From Rickettsiales bacterium (lineage in GTDB: Bacteria > Pseudomonadota > Alphaproteobacteria > Rickettsiales > UBA1997): a stretch of 11,025 bases of DNA. Under the pieces are notes generated by a model that had not been told where the DNA came from, ran no database searches, and saw nothing but the letters and a program-made list of their open reading frames with translations. A program made the position numbers and the translations under genes. Location: positions 1 to 11,025 of the forward strand of contig CANNMN010000026.1 in assembly GCA_947505885.1 (NCBI GenBank), read 5' to 3'. Below, one piece after another: positions 1 to 6,894 of this stretch (position 1 is its first letter; every line of letters begins with the position of its first letter).

Positions 1-929
1 ATCGGATAACCAGTTTTGCCTTCGCACCACTTTTGAAAATCTAGAGGATCATTATTCCAGTTAATATGGTCATAGCCTGCCTTAAATGATTTTTCGGCAG
101 AGTAAGGAAAGTGATAAATAATCATCTGGTAAAAATCGCGCCAAATTAATTCATCAAGCCACTTGTCGCTTTGAATGATAGCGGCTCGGCAAATTTGGCG
201 GATGCTGACTGTTCCAAATCTTAGATGGAGACTTAAACGACTAGTGCCTTTAACGGCTGGAAAATCACGGTTTAAAGCATATTGAGAAATTATTTCTAAA
301 TCGATTTTTCTTTCCGGAAAAAGGAGAAAATCAAAATCTTTGAAGCCCATTTCAGAAATCTTCGGCAAAGAAAACGGGGAGCAGCGCAGAAAATTTTTTT
401 GATAATTTTCGCTTTGGTAAGATTTGAGATAAAAATCATTCACAACCTTCTTCCACCTACTGGCATATGGCGTAAACATTATGTAGGGCTTCTTATCATC
501 TTTTAAAATCTCATCTTTTTCAAAGATTACATGATCTTTGATGCCTTTAAAATCAACTCCCTTGGCCTTTAGCAATTCGTAAATTTCTTTATCGCGATTC
601 CTTGCGTATGGCTCATAATCGCGATTCGCAAATACTGCGTTAATTTTGTAATCACTCAGCAGCTCTTCAAAAACCTCCAACGGATTGCCGTAAAAAATTT
701 TAAGAGAAGATCCAAAAACCTCTAACTCGCTTTTTAAACGAGTAACTTCCTGATGAATAAATAAAACCCGAGCATCTCTTTTGTTTGTAAGCTTGTCCAA
801 GATTTTGCGATCAAAAATAAAAATCGGCAAAACAGAAGAGCCTGATTTTAAAGCACTCCAAAGTGCAGCATTATCCCAAAGCCTAAGATCGCGACGAAAC
901 CAAAAAATTGTGATCGGAGATTTTAACAA
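1..929 (-). CDS. phrB: Deoxyribodipyrimidine photolyase (CPD photolyase family), 3' part outside the window
   Basis: Flavoprotein that uses blue/near-UV light to split UV-induced pyrimidine dimers in DNA. The minus-strand frame is open from 929 to the window edge, giving 309 residues with the C-terminus missing. Visible family features are an N-terminal antenna-domain start with ITIFWFRRDLRLWDN near residues 5-19, the FAD-pocket motif GTSRLSLHLRFG near 228-239, then WLDELIWRDFY and the segment WCEGKTGYP that ends at the window edge. No ATG precedes the conserved N-terminus. The best start is TTG at 927-929, only 4 nt after the upstream lipoprotein gene stops, so translational coupling is likely. 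No Shine-Dalgarno motif is visible. The frame contains no internal stop. Family membership is firm. The exact subclass (CPD photolyase or related cryptochrome) rests on similarity to E. coli PhrB-type motifs and cannot be settled without the C-terminus. Confidence 0.9.
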   Translation of the reverse strand, partial: MLKSPITIFWFRRDLRLWDNAALWSALKSGSSVLPIFIFDRKILDKLTNKRDARVLFIHQEVTRLKSELEVFGSSLKIFYGNPLEVFEELLSDYKINAVFANRDYEPYARNRDKEIYELLKAKGVDFKGIKDHVIFEKDEILKDDKKPYIMFTPYASRWKKVVNDFYLKSYQSENYQKNFLRCSPFSLPKISEMGFKDFDFLLFPERKIDLEIISQYALNRDFPAVKGTSRLSLHLRFGTVSIRQICRAAIIQSDKWLDELIWRDFYQMIIYHFPYSAEKSFKAGYDHINWNNDPLDFQKWCEGKTGYP

Positions 930-933
930 GAAT

Positions 934-1464
934 TTAGAGTTTTTTAAACGAGATGGAGAGTGTTCCTACACGAAAACCAAATTTAGTCATTTGAGAGACG
1001 TTAATCGCAGTTTTTTCATCAACGAGATAGATCCAATCAATTAAGCGAATGTCATACTTCTTACCGTCAACATCCACCTTCAAAACATAATCCATTTTCA
1101 TGGCATTGCCATATTGCTCACCTTTTGCAATGCCTACAGTGTCATGCGCTTTGGCGGTAAAATTATTATCATCAGAAAGCTTAATTTCCCAAATGCGACG
1201 ATCAGTTTTGCCATCAGAGAAAATAAAATCCTCCTCGAGTCTTCCTTCATTTTCCTTCCAGGTACCGATCATTTTTACGGTAAAAGTTTTAATTACCTCG
1301 CCGCTACGATTTTGAAGAATTCCCTGCGCCTCAAGCGGGCCATTTAGGTAATTTCTAATATCGAGTTTTGGTGAGTTTTTTGTGTAAATTTTTGGATCAA
1401 TAGCAGAAGAGCATCCGAATAATAAGTTTAGAGACATAATGGTTGCGATAATTTTAAGTTTCAT
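934..1464 (-). CDS. DUF3833 family lipoprotein
   Basis: A 176-residue predicted lipoprotein. The N-terminus MKLKIIATIMSLNLLFGCSS has a short hydrophobic stretch ending in a lipobox (LFGC), so Cys18 would be lipidated and the protein anchored to a membrane facing the periplasm. The rest matches the DUF3833 pattern as I know it: LDIRNYLNGPLEAQG (35-49), a G-W-x(n)-LEEDF block (68-80), the DGKTDRRIW segment (85-92), a D-x-V-G-x-A-x-G motif (108-115), YGNAMKMDY, and a DWIYLVDE segment (143-150) followed by KFGFRVG. Molecular function is unknown for the family. The start overlaps the end of the MFS gene by 11 nt, and the photolyase gene follows 4 nt after its stop. From general knowledge of proteobacteria, DUF3833 genes often sit next to photolyase genes, which supports the call. 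No Shine-Dalgarno is visible; the ATG fits the signal peptide. Confidence 0.88.
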   Translation of the reverse strand: MKLKIIATIMSLNLLFGCSSAIDPKIYTKNSPKLDIRNYLNGPLEAQGILQNRSGEVIKTFTVKMIGTWKENEGRLEEDFIFSDGKTDRRIWEIKLSDDNNFTAKAHDTVGIAKGEQYGNAMKMDYVLKVDVDGKKYDIRLIDWIYLVDEKTAINVSQMTKFGFRVGTLSISFKKL

Positions 1465-2728
1465 AAATTGGGAATTTTTTTGTAAAAAAAATAAGATTAA
1501 AAATTGTTAAAGTTTTCAAAATACAGGGCAGTAGGGCGTAAAAAAAAGAAATGCCAACCGTGCCTTCTGATACTAGTGATCCCGGCTTGTATCCCGACAA
1601 TCCAAGAAAAATTAAACTAGTTGAGGCGGCGATCATCAAACTCATTTTTGTCATCAAATTCCACCAGGCAAAATAAGATGATGTCATCTCTTTTTTCTCA
1701 GAAGTTATTTTGGCTAAAATTGTTGGGGGCATGATTAAATCAGCTCCCAAAAAAGCTCCGGAAAAAAAGCAAACAAGGTAGAAATAAACTGCATTCTCAG
1801 AAGTTAAGAAATAGGCAAAAGAGAATGTTAAAACTGATCCAGAGATAGAAATAATCCACGAGCGAATAATTCCAAATCTATTTGCGAGATATTTCCAAAA
1901 AGGAATGAAGCAACAAGCGGAAAGAAAATAGAGCGATAAAAACAAACCAAGACTTTCTTCCATTTGCAGAACGTCACGAACATAAAAATTTAAGTTTGCC
2001 GCCGGTAAACTTACGGCTATTCCGTTTAGAAGAAAAATTCCCAAGAAGGCCAGAAAACTTTTATCATGAAAAATCTTAAAAAATTCGATCTTTGATTTTT
2101 TGTGAGGATTTTCGGCTTTTTCGTGAATTTTTACTTTGGAAAAAAATCCAAAGGTTGCCAGCAGAATAAGAGCCGCGAAAACAAAGCTTAGTGCCGTGTA
2201 GATATAATCAGAATCTATGTGAAAAAATTGAGCAAAAATTACTGGAAGTAGAAAAGCTAGAATCATTCCTATGACGCCAAACATCTCTTTAAAAGAGTTA
2301 ATCAAAATTCGCTGCTCATCATTTTTGGCGATAATCGCGGCAAGAGATTCAAAATTTATGATAGCGAAATTAAAGCATGTGTAAGTAGCGATTAAAGAGC
2401 AGGTAAACCACAAAGTTGAAAAGTTTTTATCGAGTGATTCTGGTGGATTAAAAACCAAATAAAACGCAACACATAGCAGGCTTGTTGAGAAGTGGATAAT
2501 TTTTTTACGGCTGAATTTTTTTTGTGAAAGCGAGTCGGAGAAATAACCAATTAGCGGGTCTTGCAGGGCATCAATTATGCGAATAAATATCAGCAAGAAG
2601 CCAATAGTAACAAGGTTTATATCAAATTTTCTGGCATAAAAATCGCTGATATTGAGATAGATTGGAATACCCACAAAAGCGAGCGGCAGCGCCAAGAATG
2701 AAAAGAAGAAGGTTTGTGATTTCAGCAT
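1454..2728 (-). CDS. MFS permease, first gene of the photolyase operon
   Basis: A 424-residue polytopic inner-membrane protein, very rich in Phe, Leu and Ile and long enough for 12 membrane segments. The loop after the second segment reads DPLIGYFSDS (57-66) followed by a basic stretch KKFSRKK. This is the conserved MFS loop 2-3 signature in the form typical of the MFS_2/GPH-like branch. Substrate unknown. The gene leads an operon: its last 11 nt overlap the DUF3833 lipoprotein gene, and the photolyase follows. Co-transcription with a photolyase suggests a role in a light or oxidative-stress response, or transport of a photolyase-linked metabolite, but that is only inference from position. 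The upstream sequence has just a short GGA next to the ATG, not a proper Shine-Dalgarno. Length is normal for the family and no truncation is seen. Confidence 0.85.
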   Translation of the reverse strand: MLKSQTFFFSFLALPLAFVGIPIYLNISDFYARKFDINLVTIGFLLIFIRIIDALQDPLIGYFSDSLSQKKFSRKKIIHFSTSLLCVAFYLVFNPPESLDKNFSTLWFTCSLIATYTCFNFAIINFESLAAIIAKNDEQRILINSFKEMFGVIGMILAFLLPVIFAQFFHIDSDYIYTALSFVFAALILLATFGFFSKVKIHEKAENPHKKSKIEFFKIFHDKSFLAFLGIFLLNGIAVSLPAANLNFYVRDVLQMEESLGLFLSLYFLSACCFIPFWKYLANRFGIIRSWIISISGSVLTFSFAYFLTSENAVYFYLVCFFSGAFLGADLIMPPTILAKITSEKKEMTSSYFAWWNLMTKMSLMIAASTSLIFLGLSGYKPGSLVSEGTVGISFFYALLPCILKTLTIFNLIFFTKKFPIYET

Positions 2729-2742
2729 AATCCGGGTGCGTT

Positions 2743-2771
2743 TTTATTTTTTATGAGATTATGACCCTCAA
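2743..2771 (-). promoter_or_regulatory. Possible promoter of the MFS-DUF3833-photolyase operon
   Basis: On the minus strand a TTGAGG (-35-like, complement of 2766-2771) is separated by 17 bp from AATAAA (-10-like, complement of 2743-2748). It would start transcription about 8-10 nt before the ATG, giving a very short leader. An alternative -10, CATAAT, lies at 2758-2763 but has a poorer -35. In DNA this AT-rich such matches arise by chance, so this is a weak call. Confidence 0.22.
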
Positions 2772-2825
2772 AAACTAGACTTAATTTTCCCAGATTTAGA
2801 GTTCTATTTTTAAATATTCTTGGAA

Positions 2826-3129
2826 GTAAAACGTGCCCAAAAACCAGAAGAATAATTACATTCCATCTTTAAAAAACAGAACACTCTTAAAGCGAGAAAA
2901 GGAGGTGAAACAATTTACTTAGATTTTATCAGAGCCCAAAGTCTCTCTGGCAATAATTTATCAGTAAAGAAAGTGGGTTTTATTGAGTTGTTGGTGGATC
3001 TTAATTAAAAAAACCTTTGCGATAAAGAGGTCACCAAACGCAGCCCTAGAAAATGAACAACAAATCAAAAATCTGCAAAAAGAAGTTGGCGAGTTAAAAA
3101 TGACCAATAATTTTTATAAAAAATTCTGA
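2826..3129 (+). pseudogene. IS3-family transposase OrfA remnant (frameshifted)
   Basis: Two pieces of one decayed reading frame. The first, in the frame of 2856, encodes HSIFKKQNTLKARKGGETI, which follows the OrfA N-terminal pattern in which H-S-x-F-K-x-K/Q is followed by L-x-A-x-K-G-x-x-T-I (helix-turn-helix region). This frame runs to TAA at 3006-3008 and has a TAA at 2853-2855 upstream. The second piece is in the +1 frame, from about 3001 to TGA at 3127-3129. It encodes LENEQQIKNLQKEVGELK followed by MTNNFYKKF, the leucine-zipper-like end of OrfA (usually ...L-K-M-E-N-D-F-L-K-K). The order and spacing of the two pieces match an intact OrfA of about 90-100 residues. The gene is broken by one frameshift plus a stop and has no start codon, so it is inactive. 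The OrfB integrase is not recognisable downstream. Confidence 0.6.
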
Positions 3130-3507
3130 TCTAAAATTATCAGCTAAAATCAGCATTTGCTGCAAAAATACTTCAAAATACTCAGACAGAAATTAATCTC
3201 TTAATTTTATAAGATACAGAGTCAGAGAATATTCCTTCTCTACTGAATTTGAAGCCAATTGTGCCAAGGAAAATATCAAATAAAAACTCTCTGATGAAGG
3301 ATTTTATCACTCTTTGATTTTTGGAATAATCTTATCTGGCGATTGACGTAATTAAAGACTTAGAGATCTCAATCTCAATTCCCATTATCTCATTCCTGCG
3401 AGCCTCAATGCTTTTTTAACCCATTTTTCTAAGAAATAAAAGGCGATGATTTTTTTGGTTTAATCTGGCGCCAGAATTGTTTGATTTTGCGGATAAAAGT
3501 AAGCTAA
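3130..3507. other. Gene-free stretch after the IS3 remnant; possible degraded IS DNA
   Basis: No open frame of gene length and no RNA gene was found here. If the neighbouring OrfA remnant came from a full IS3 element, this is where OrfB would lie, but I could not identify the DDE-integrase motifs in any frame, so that origin is only a guess. Two local features stand out: a 12-bp perfect palindrome TCTGGCGCCAGA at 3464-3475, just past the 3' end of the 616-residue gene, and the short word ATCTGGCG at 3334-3341 and 3463-3470, which recurs at 5929-5936 on the other side of that gene. Confidence 0.4.
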
Positions 3508-5358
3508 CTAACGTGAATGAGAATCTGTTTTTACTACAGGTTCAGATGGTGCAGGATGCACCCTCGACGACACCACAATCGATCTAATTCTACCAGCCCA
3601 AGTTCTTGGTTGCATTGCCCGTTGTTCGTTGTCTTTTTTAGCAACTTCTTTAGAAGTTTCTTCACCAACAAACATCTCGGAACTTGGAAGAGAGTCAGCC
3701 CTCTTAGTTCCAAAAGCTTTATCCTCTAATTCAAGATATTTTCCCCCAGTGCTAAATTCTCCTTCTTTAGCTTCGGCAATTGCAGTTGCTACCATCTTCA
3801 TCTTCTCCAAAGATGCCATCAAATCATCTTTTTTAACGGTAATTCCTAGACGACCACCTAGATCTTTAGCTGAAAAAGGATCCAAAGAGGATTTTAATTT
3901 TTCGAAATCTTTCAGAACATCAAAATTATTGATATCTATTCCTAAAATACCCAACTTGCCCTTATCAATTAATTCAATAGTCTGTCTAATAATATCTGCA
4001 TCAAAATCAGAACGGGGTGTGAATCTTTCAGAATTATAAAAAGTGCCGATGGCAACTGATGTTTCGTGACTAAATTGAGGATTATCTCTTAAAACTGGTT
4101 TTAACTCTATACCTTCATAAATAGGCTTTTGAGCAATAAAACACTGAGGAGAATTCTGAGGTTTAAAATAAATTATTTCATTTGGTATATCTGAATCCTT
4201 TGTTGCCATTATCTCTTTTAAAGTTTCTTGGCTAACCATCATTTTAGCGCCTCCATAATTATCTTGCGGCTTTATTCCAGCTTCAACGCATTGCTTACCA
4301 AATTTAGTTAGCATTTGTTTACCTCCGCCAACAAGGAATATTCCAGCTGCTTCACATGTTTCGGCTAAATCATCTTTTGACAAAAGTGCTTTTCCATTAA
4401 AAAAGGAGCCAAGCCTTTTTAGAAAGGATCCTTTGTAATCGAAGTGATCTTTTAATTTTTGAACCGCTTCTTTAACTTTTTGGGAATCTGTTTCTTTTCC
4501 GTAAGAAGCTAGAGCTTTTTTGTTAAATTTTACGGCAAATTTCTCTCCTTCTAACGCACTAAATTCATCGGCTGATCCAGTAATTGAATGGGAACCAAGA
4601 TATCCCGTTTTTCCAGGAGCTGTGCCCTCTAAACCAATTCCCAAACTATCGCCATTTTTTCCACTGTTAGCATTGAAATAAACATGTCCGCAGGTGCCAT
4701 CATCTTTAATTTTTCCAACTTCTGGATTTTCACTCTTGGCACTTTCCAATATATTGCCTTTCCCGCCCATTGCCACATCCATTCCATTGTGAATTCTAGG
4801 AGTAGAGCTAAAAGTAGAATTCACAATTGAAGCAATGCCAGAGAAAGCAGCTTGAAAAAAACCTAATTTTTTTTCTTTTACTTCTTTTTTATCTCCCGAA
4901 GAATCAACCTTACCGGCATGAGTGGCTGCAAAGCGCGGCTTTATAACTTCGCCTGTTCCTGATATCCATTTTAAGGTTTCAGCAGCACCTTTTTCGGGTA
5001 AGCCAAGGTAAGCTCTACCCATATGTCCAGACAAATACTCCGCGATCGGTAATTTGTTTTTTGATGCAGAGATAGAGTCTTTGTCAGCTCCGCCAGTAAT
5101 TTCCATACCCGATGACCCGAGTAGTAGTAAGGTTTTTTTAAGAGCAAGTATCTTTGCGTCGGTTTGCTTACCCTTAGCCAAAGTAGCTTCCCACTTGCGC
5201 ATGTCTCTTTGAAGCTTAGTTCTTAAATCATCATTTTCATGACTTATCTTAAGGGTTGTTTTGTCAACCACCTCTGGACTTGCTGTAATTGTTACTTCTG
5301 GATCTTTGTTAAACAGCTCTGGAGTTACTGATGAAACTTCTGGAAAAACTTCTGTCAT
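3508..5358 (-). CDS. 616-residue orphan protein, possible secreted effector
   Basis: Not recognised as a member of any family I know. There is no signal peptide and no clear transmembrane segment, so it is either cytoplasmic or exported by a dedicated system. Residues 6-35 hold four imperfect 7-8 residue units beginning PEV, PEL, PEV and PEV. A charged, probably helical stretch follows (42-80), then a mildly hydrophobic segment near 165-185. Next comes a Gly/Ser/Asn-rich block (190-270) containing HNGMDVAMGGKG, GTCGHVYFN and GIGLEGTAPGKTGYLGSHS, which looks like a folded domain core. A Lys-rich region and helical C-terminal half follow. The last ~32 residues carry Arg585, 590, 592, 599, Lys610 and Arg616 and few acidic residues, resembling C-terminal signals of type IV secretion substrates (inference). 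It is a lone gene flanked by gene-poor DNA and an IS remnant. No Shine-Dalgarno precedes the ATG. The frame is intact over 1.85 kb, so it is very likely real and under selection. Confidence 0.8.
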   Translation of the reverse strand: MTEVFPEVSSVTPELFNKDPEVTITASPEVVDKTTLKISHENDDLRTKLQRDMRKWEATLAKGKQTDAKILALKKTLLLLGSSGMEITGGADKDSISASKNKLPIAEYLSGHMGRAYLGLPEKGAAETLKWISGTGEVIKPRFAATHAGKVDSSGDKKEVKEKKLGFFQAAFSGIASIVNSTFSSTPRIHNGMDVAMGGKGNILESAKSENPEVGKIKDDGTCGHVYFNANSGKNGDSLGIGLEGTAPGKTGYLGSHSITGSADEFSALEGEKFAVKFNKKALASYGKETDSQKVKEAVQKLKDHFDYKGSFLKRLGSFFNGKALLSKDDLAETCEAAGIFLVGGGKQMLTKFGKQCVEAGIKPQDNYGGAKMMVSQETLKEIMATKDSDIPNEIIYFKPQNSPQCFIAQKPIYEGIELKPVLRDNPQFSHETSVAIGTFYNSERFTPRSDFDADIIRQTIELIDKGKLGILGIDINNFDVLKDFEKLKSSLDPFSAKDLGGRLGITVKKDDLMASLEKMKMVATAIAEAKEGEFSTGGKYLELEDKAFGTKRADSLPSSEMFVGEETSKEVAKKDNEQRAMQPRTWAGRIRSIVVSSRVHPAPSEPVVKTDSHSR

Positions 5359-5408
5359 TCTTAAAATGATTAATTTTGATTTGGATGATAATAAAAAATC
5401 ACAACAGC

Positions 5409-5414
5409 ATTATA
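5409..5414 (-). promoter_or_regulatory. Candidate -10 box for the 616-residue gene
   Basis: The complement reads TATAAT, a perfect -10 consensus. It would place the transcription start about 43 nt before the ATG at 5358. The best upstream hexamer, TTGAGA, is 21 bp away, which is too far for a standard -35. Either the promoter depends on an activator or the match is chance in AT-rich DNA. Confidence 0.35.
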
Positions 5415-5602
5415 AGTTGGTTTTAAAACTTACGGTCTCAAGCACAAAACTAAGCTTTTCATCAACGCCGAAATTTAAGTCTTAAATTGAGAATTATAAA
5501 AGAAGCTCCGATGCTAAATCCATTCAGAGAAACGTTGAAAGAAAAAACAATTCTAGCCTCGCTTTAATCAATCACACGATCGGCATATTCACCATTAAAC
5601 AC

Positions 5603-5630
5603 AAAGGTCTTTTATTAGAATAAAACCTTT
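5603..5630. repeat. Imperfect hairpin (11-bp stem, 2-nt bulge)
   Basis: AAAGG (5603-5607) pairs with CCTTT (5626-5630). After a 2-nt bulge on the left arm, TTTTAT (5610-5615) pairs with ATAAAA (5620-5625), leaving the loop TAGA. Most pairs are A-T and no T-run follows on the plus strand, so it is not a classical intrinsic terminator. Function unknown. Confidence 0.4.
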
Positions 5631-5997
5631 ATTCTCAAGCATTGAGGCTGTGTTTTTGTCTTTTAATTTTAGCCAAATTTAAGCACTTTTTTCTTCCTGA
5701 TTTTTCTGCAGAATTTGGACGGAGTTCGAGAGGATTCTTTGACATGAGCTATTATCAATCAAAGGCAGATGTAAGTGATTTTGATTTAGGCTCAAGACAG
5801 CTTAAGCGGCAATTTCACCAACTTCACTAACAGAGTTTTGTAAATATTTTCCTTCCGATTATTAAACCTAAATTCACATTCTTTTAGGTGCAGTTTAAAC
5901 TACGAATTCTACTTATCTTTTTTGTTATATCTGGCGTGAATGACTAAATTACTTGCCATTAGTTTTTGCCAAAACCAACCCCAAATGATGCAAGTTA

Positions 5998-6828
5998 ATG
6001 TCTAATTTTTTTACCAAATTACAAATTGAAAAAATTACTAATCTAGCTTTAGAAGCCGGAGAAATCGCGGCGCGCTCTTTTGAGGCGAAGGATTTTTTGG
6101 TCACAAAAAAAGCGGACGGCTCTGGCGTTACTTCTGCTGACATTGCCGTGAGTAAATTTTTGCGCGAACATCTACAAAATGAATTTCCTTTGATTCCTAT
6201 TATTTGCGAAGAGGGTGAATTGCGCGAGTTTTCTGGTGAGATTTTTTTTCTGATCGACCCAATTGATGGCACGTCTAGCTTTATTAAAGGCGATGTCGAG
6301 TTTTGCGTAAACATCGCTTTGGTAAAAAATAAAAAGCCAATTTTTGGCTTAATTTACGCCCCGCTTTTTGAAGGGGGAAAAATGGCTTTTAGCAATGAAG
6401 ATAATCAGGTCATTATTCGACAAGCTCAGCATAATAATTTGTGTCGTCGAGTCGATCTTGTCGAAGCGTCAGATAGTCGATTACTAATAATCACCAGCTC
6501 TCGCTCAAAAGATCGAGATGTTGTAAATTGCATGGCGCAAATTTGTCCGAAATTTTCACAAAATTTTGCTACTGAGAAACTTTCTTCAGCCATTAAATTT
6601 TTTCGTTTGCTCGAAGGCGATGCTGATCTTTATTTGCATTTTCGTCCGTCAATGGAATGGGATACTGCGGCTGGACAGGCTTTGGTGGAGATGATTGGTG
6701 GTGAGGTAAAAAAACTAACCGATGGATCTGAGATCGGAGAAAATCTTATTTACAAAAAAACTGCTTTTGAAAACTCACCTTTTGTTGCTTTTATACGTCA
6801 ATCCTTTCTTCGGCAAAGCGTAGTCTAA
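5998..6828 (+). CDS. cysQ: 3'(2'),5'-bisphosphate nucleotidase CysQ (inositol monophosphatase superfamily)
   Basis: Hydrolyses 3'-phosphoadenosine 5'-phosphate (pAp) to AMP, removing a by-product of sulfate activation and of 4'-phosphopantetheine transfer; Mg2+-dependent. At 276 residues it is slightly longer than E. coli CysQ. Metal-binding motifs are all present: Asp/Thr near VTSAD (44-48), Glu71-Glu72 in CEEGE, DPIDGT at 87-92, and EWDTAAGQA at 220-228. The CysQ-style stretches GDVEFCVNIALV (98-109) and SSAIKFFRLLEGDADLY (196-212) favour CysQ over SuhB. Two departures are DGTSSF where CysQ usually has DGTKEF, and SRSK (168-171) where the family often has SRSH, so substrate preference could differ. 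The ATG at 5998 is the first in frame, since an in-frame TGA lies just upstream. There is no Shine-Dalgarno. The gene stands alone and converges on the TAXI gene, 66 bp away. Confidence 0.88.
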   Translation: MSNFFTKLQIEKITNLALEAGEIAARSFEAKDFLVTKKADGSGVTSADIAVSKFLREHLQNEFPLIPIICEEGELREFSGEIFFLIDPIDGTSSFIKGDVEFCVNIALVKNKKPIFGLIYAPLFEGGKMAFSNEDNQVIIRQAQHNNLCRRVDLVEASDSRLLIITSSRSKDRDVVNCMAQICPKFSQNFATEKLSSAIKFFRLLEGDADLYLHFRPSMEWDTAAGQALVEMIGGEVKKLTDGSEIGENLIYKKTAFENSPFVAFIRQSFLRQSVV

Positions 6829-6866
6829 GCTTAATAAATAATTACTTAAAAAGTCTGACTACGCTT
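6816..6866. terminator. Inverted repeat between convergent genes, possible bidirectional terminator
   Basis: AAGCGTAGTC (6816-6825) and GACTACGCTT (6857-6866) are a perfect 10-bp inverted repeat with a 31-nt AT-rich loop. The left arm lies inside the last codons of cysQ, and the right arm is 28 bp before the stop of the facing TAXI gene. Position suggests a terminator for both genes. The long loop and lack of a good T-run make intrinsic termination uncertain. Confidence 0.4.
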
Positions 6867-6894
6867 GATCGTAAAAATATAACGGGAAGTTGAG

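Larger units (their letters stand above)
5359..5997. other. Long intergenic region with no convincing gene
   Basis: Between the divergent 616-residue gene and cysQ. Only short, low-quality open frames occur. The longest (5642-5830, plus, 62 codons) has no ribosome-binding site and I recognise no homologue. The region holds a candidate TATAAT for the minus-strand gene, a hairpin at 5603-5630, a small inverted repeat CTCAA/TTGAG at 5634-5646, and a third copy of ATCTGGCG at 5929-5936. No tRNA or known ncRNA was seen. The region may carry decayed coding sequence like that around 2826-3129. Confidence 0.4.

Noticed and set aside
781..1347. Plus-strand open frames opposite the photolyase and DUF3833 genes.
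   Set aside because: They overlap two clear family members on the other strand and show no recognisable features of their own.
2898..2907. A textbook Shine-Dalgarno AAGGAGGTGA.
   Set aside because: No start codon at proper distance opens a useful frame; it falls inside codons of the IS3 OrfA remnant.
3464..3475. Palindrome TCTGGCGCCAGA as a terminator for the 616-residue gene.
   Set aside because: A perfect palindrome leaves no loop; folding gives only about 4 bp around a GCGC loop, and no T-run follows on the minus strand.
4570..4791. HNGMD in the orphan protein resembles the HxGxD metal motif of M23 peptidases, and GKTGYLGSHS resembles the region before HLHF.
   Set aside because: The essential HxH is absent (HSI instead), the spacing between the motifs is shorter than usual for M23, and the intervening strands do not match. 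Treated as coincidence unless structure prediction says otherwise.
5515..5568. An 18-codon frame MLNPFRETLKEKTILASL, loosely like the start of HpcH/HpaI aldolases.
   Set aside because: It stops at once, nothing downstream in any frame continues the similarity, and the match is too short to mean anything.
5642..5830. A 62-codon plus-strand frame ending in FDLGSRQLKRQFHQLH.
   Set aside because: No ribosome-binding site, no recognised homologue, and an unusual N-terminal composition. It could be a fragment of an old gene, but it cannot be supported as a gene.
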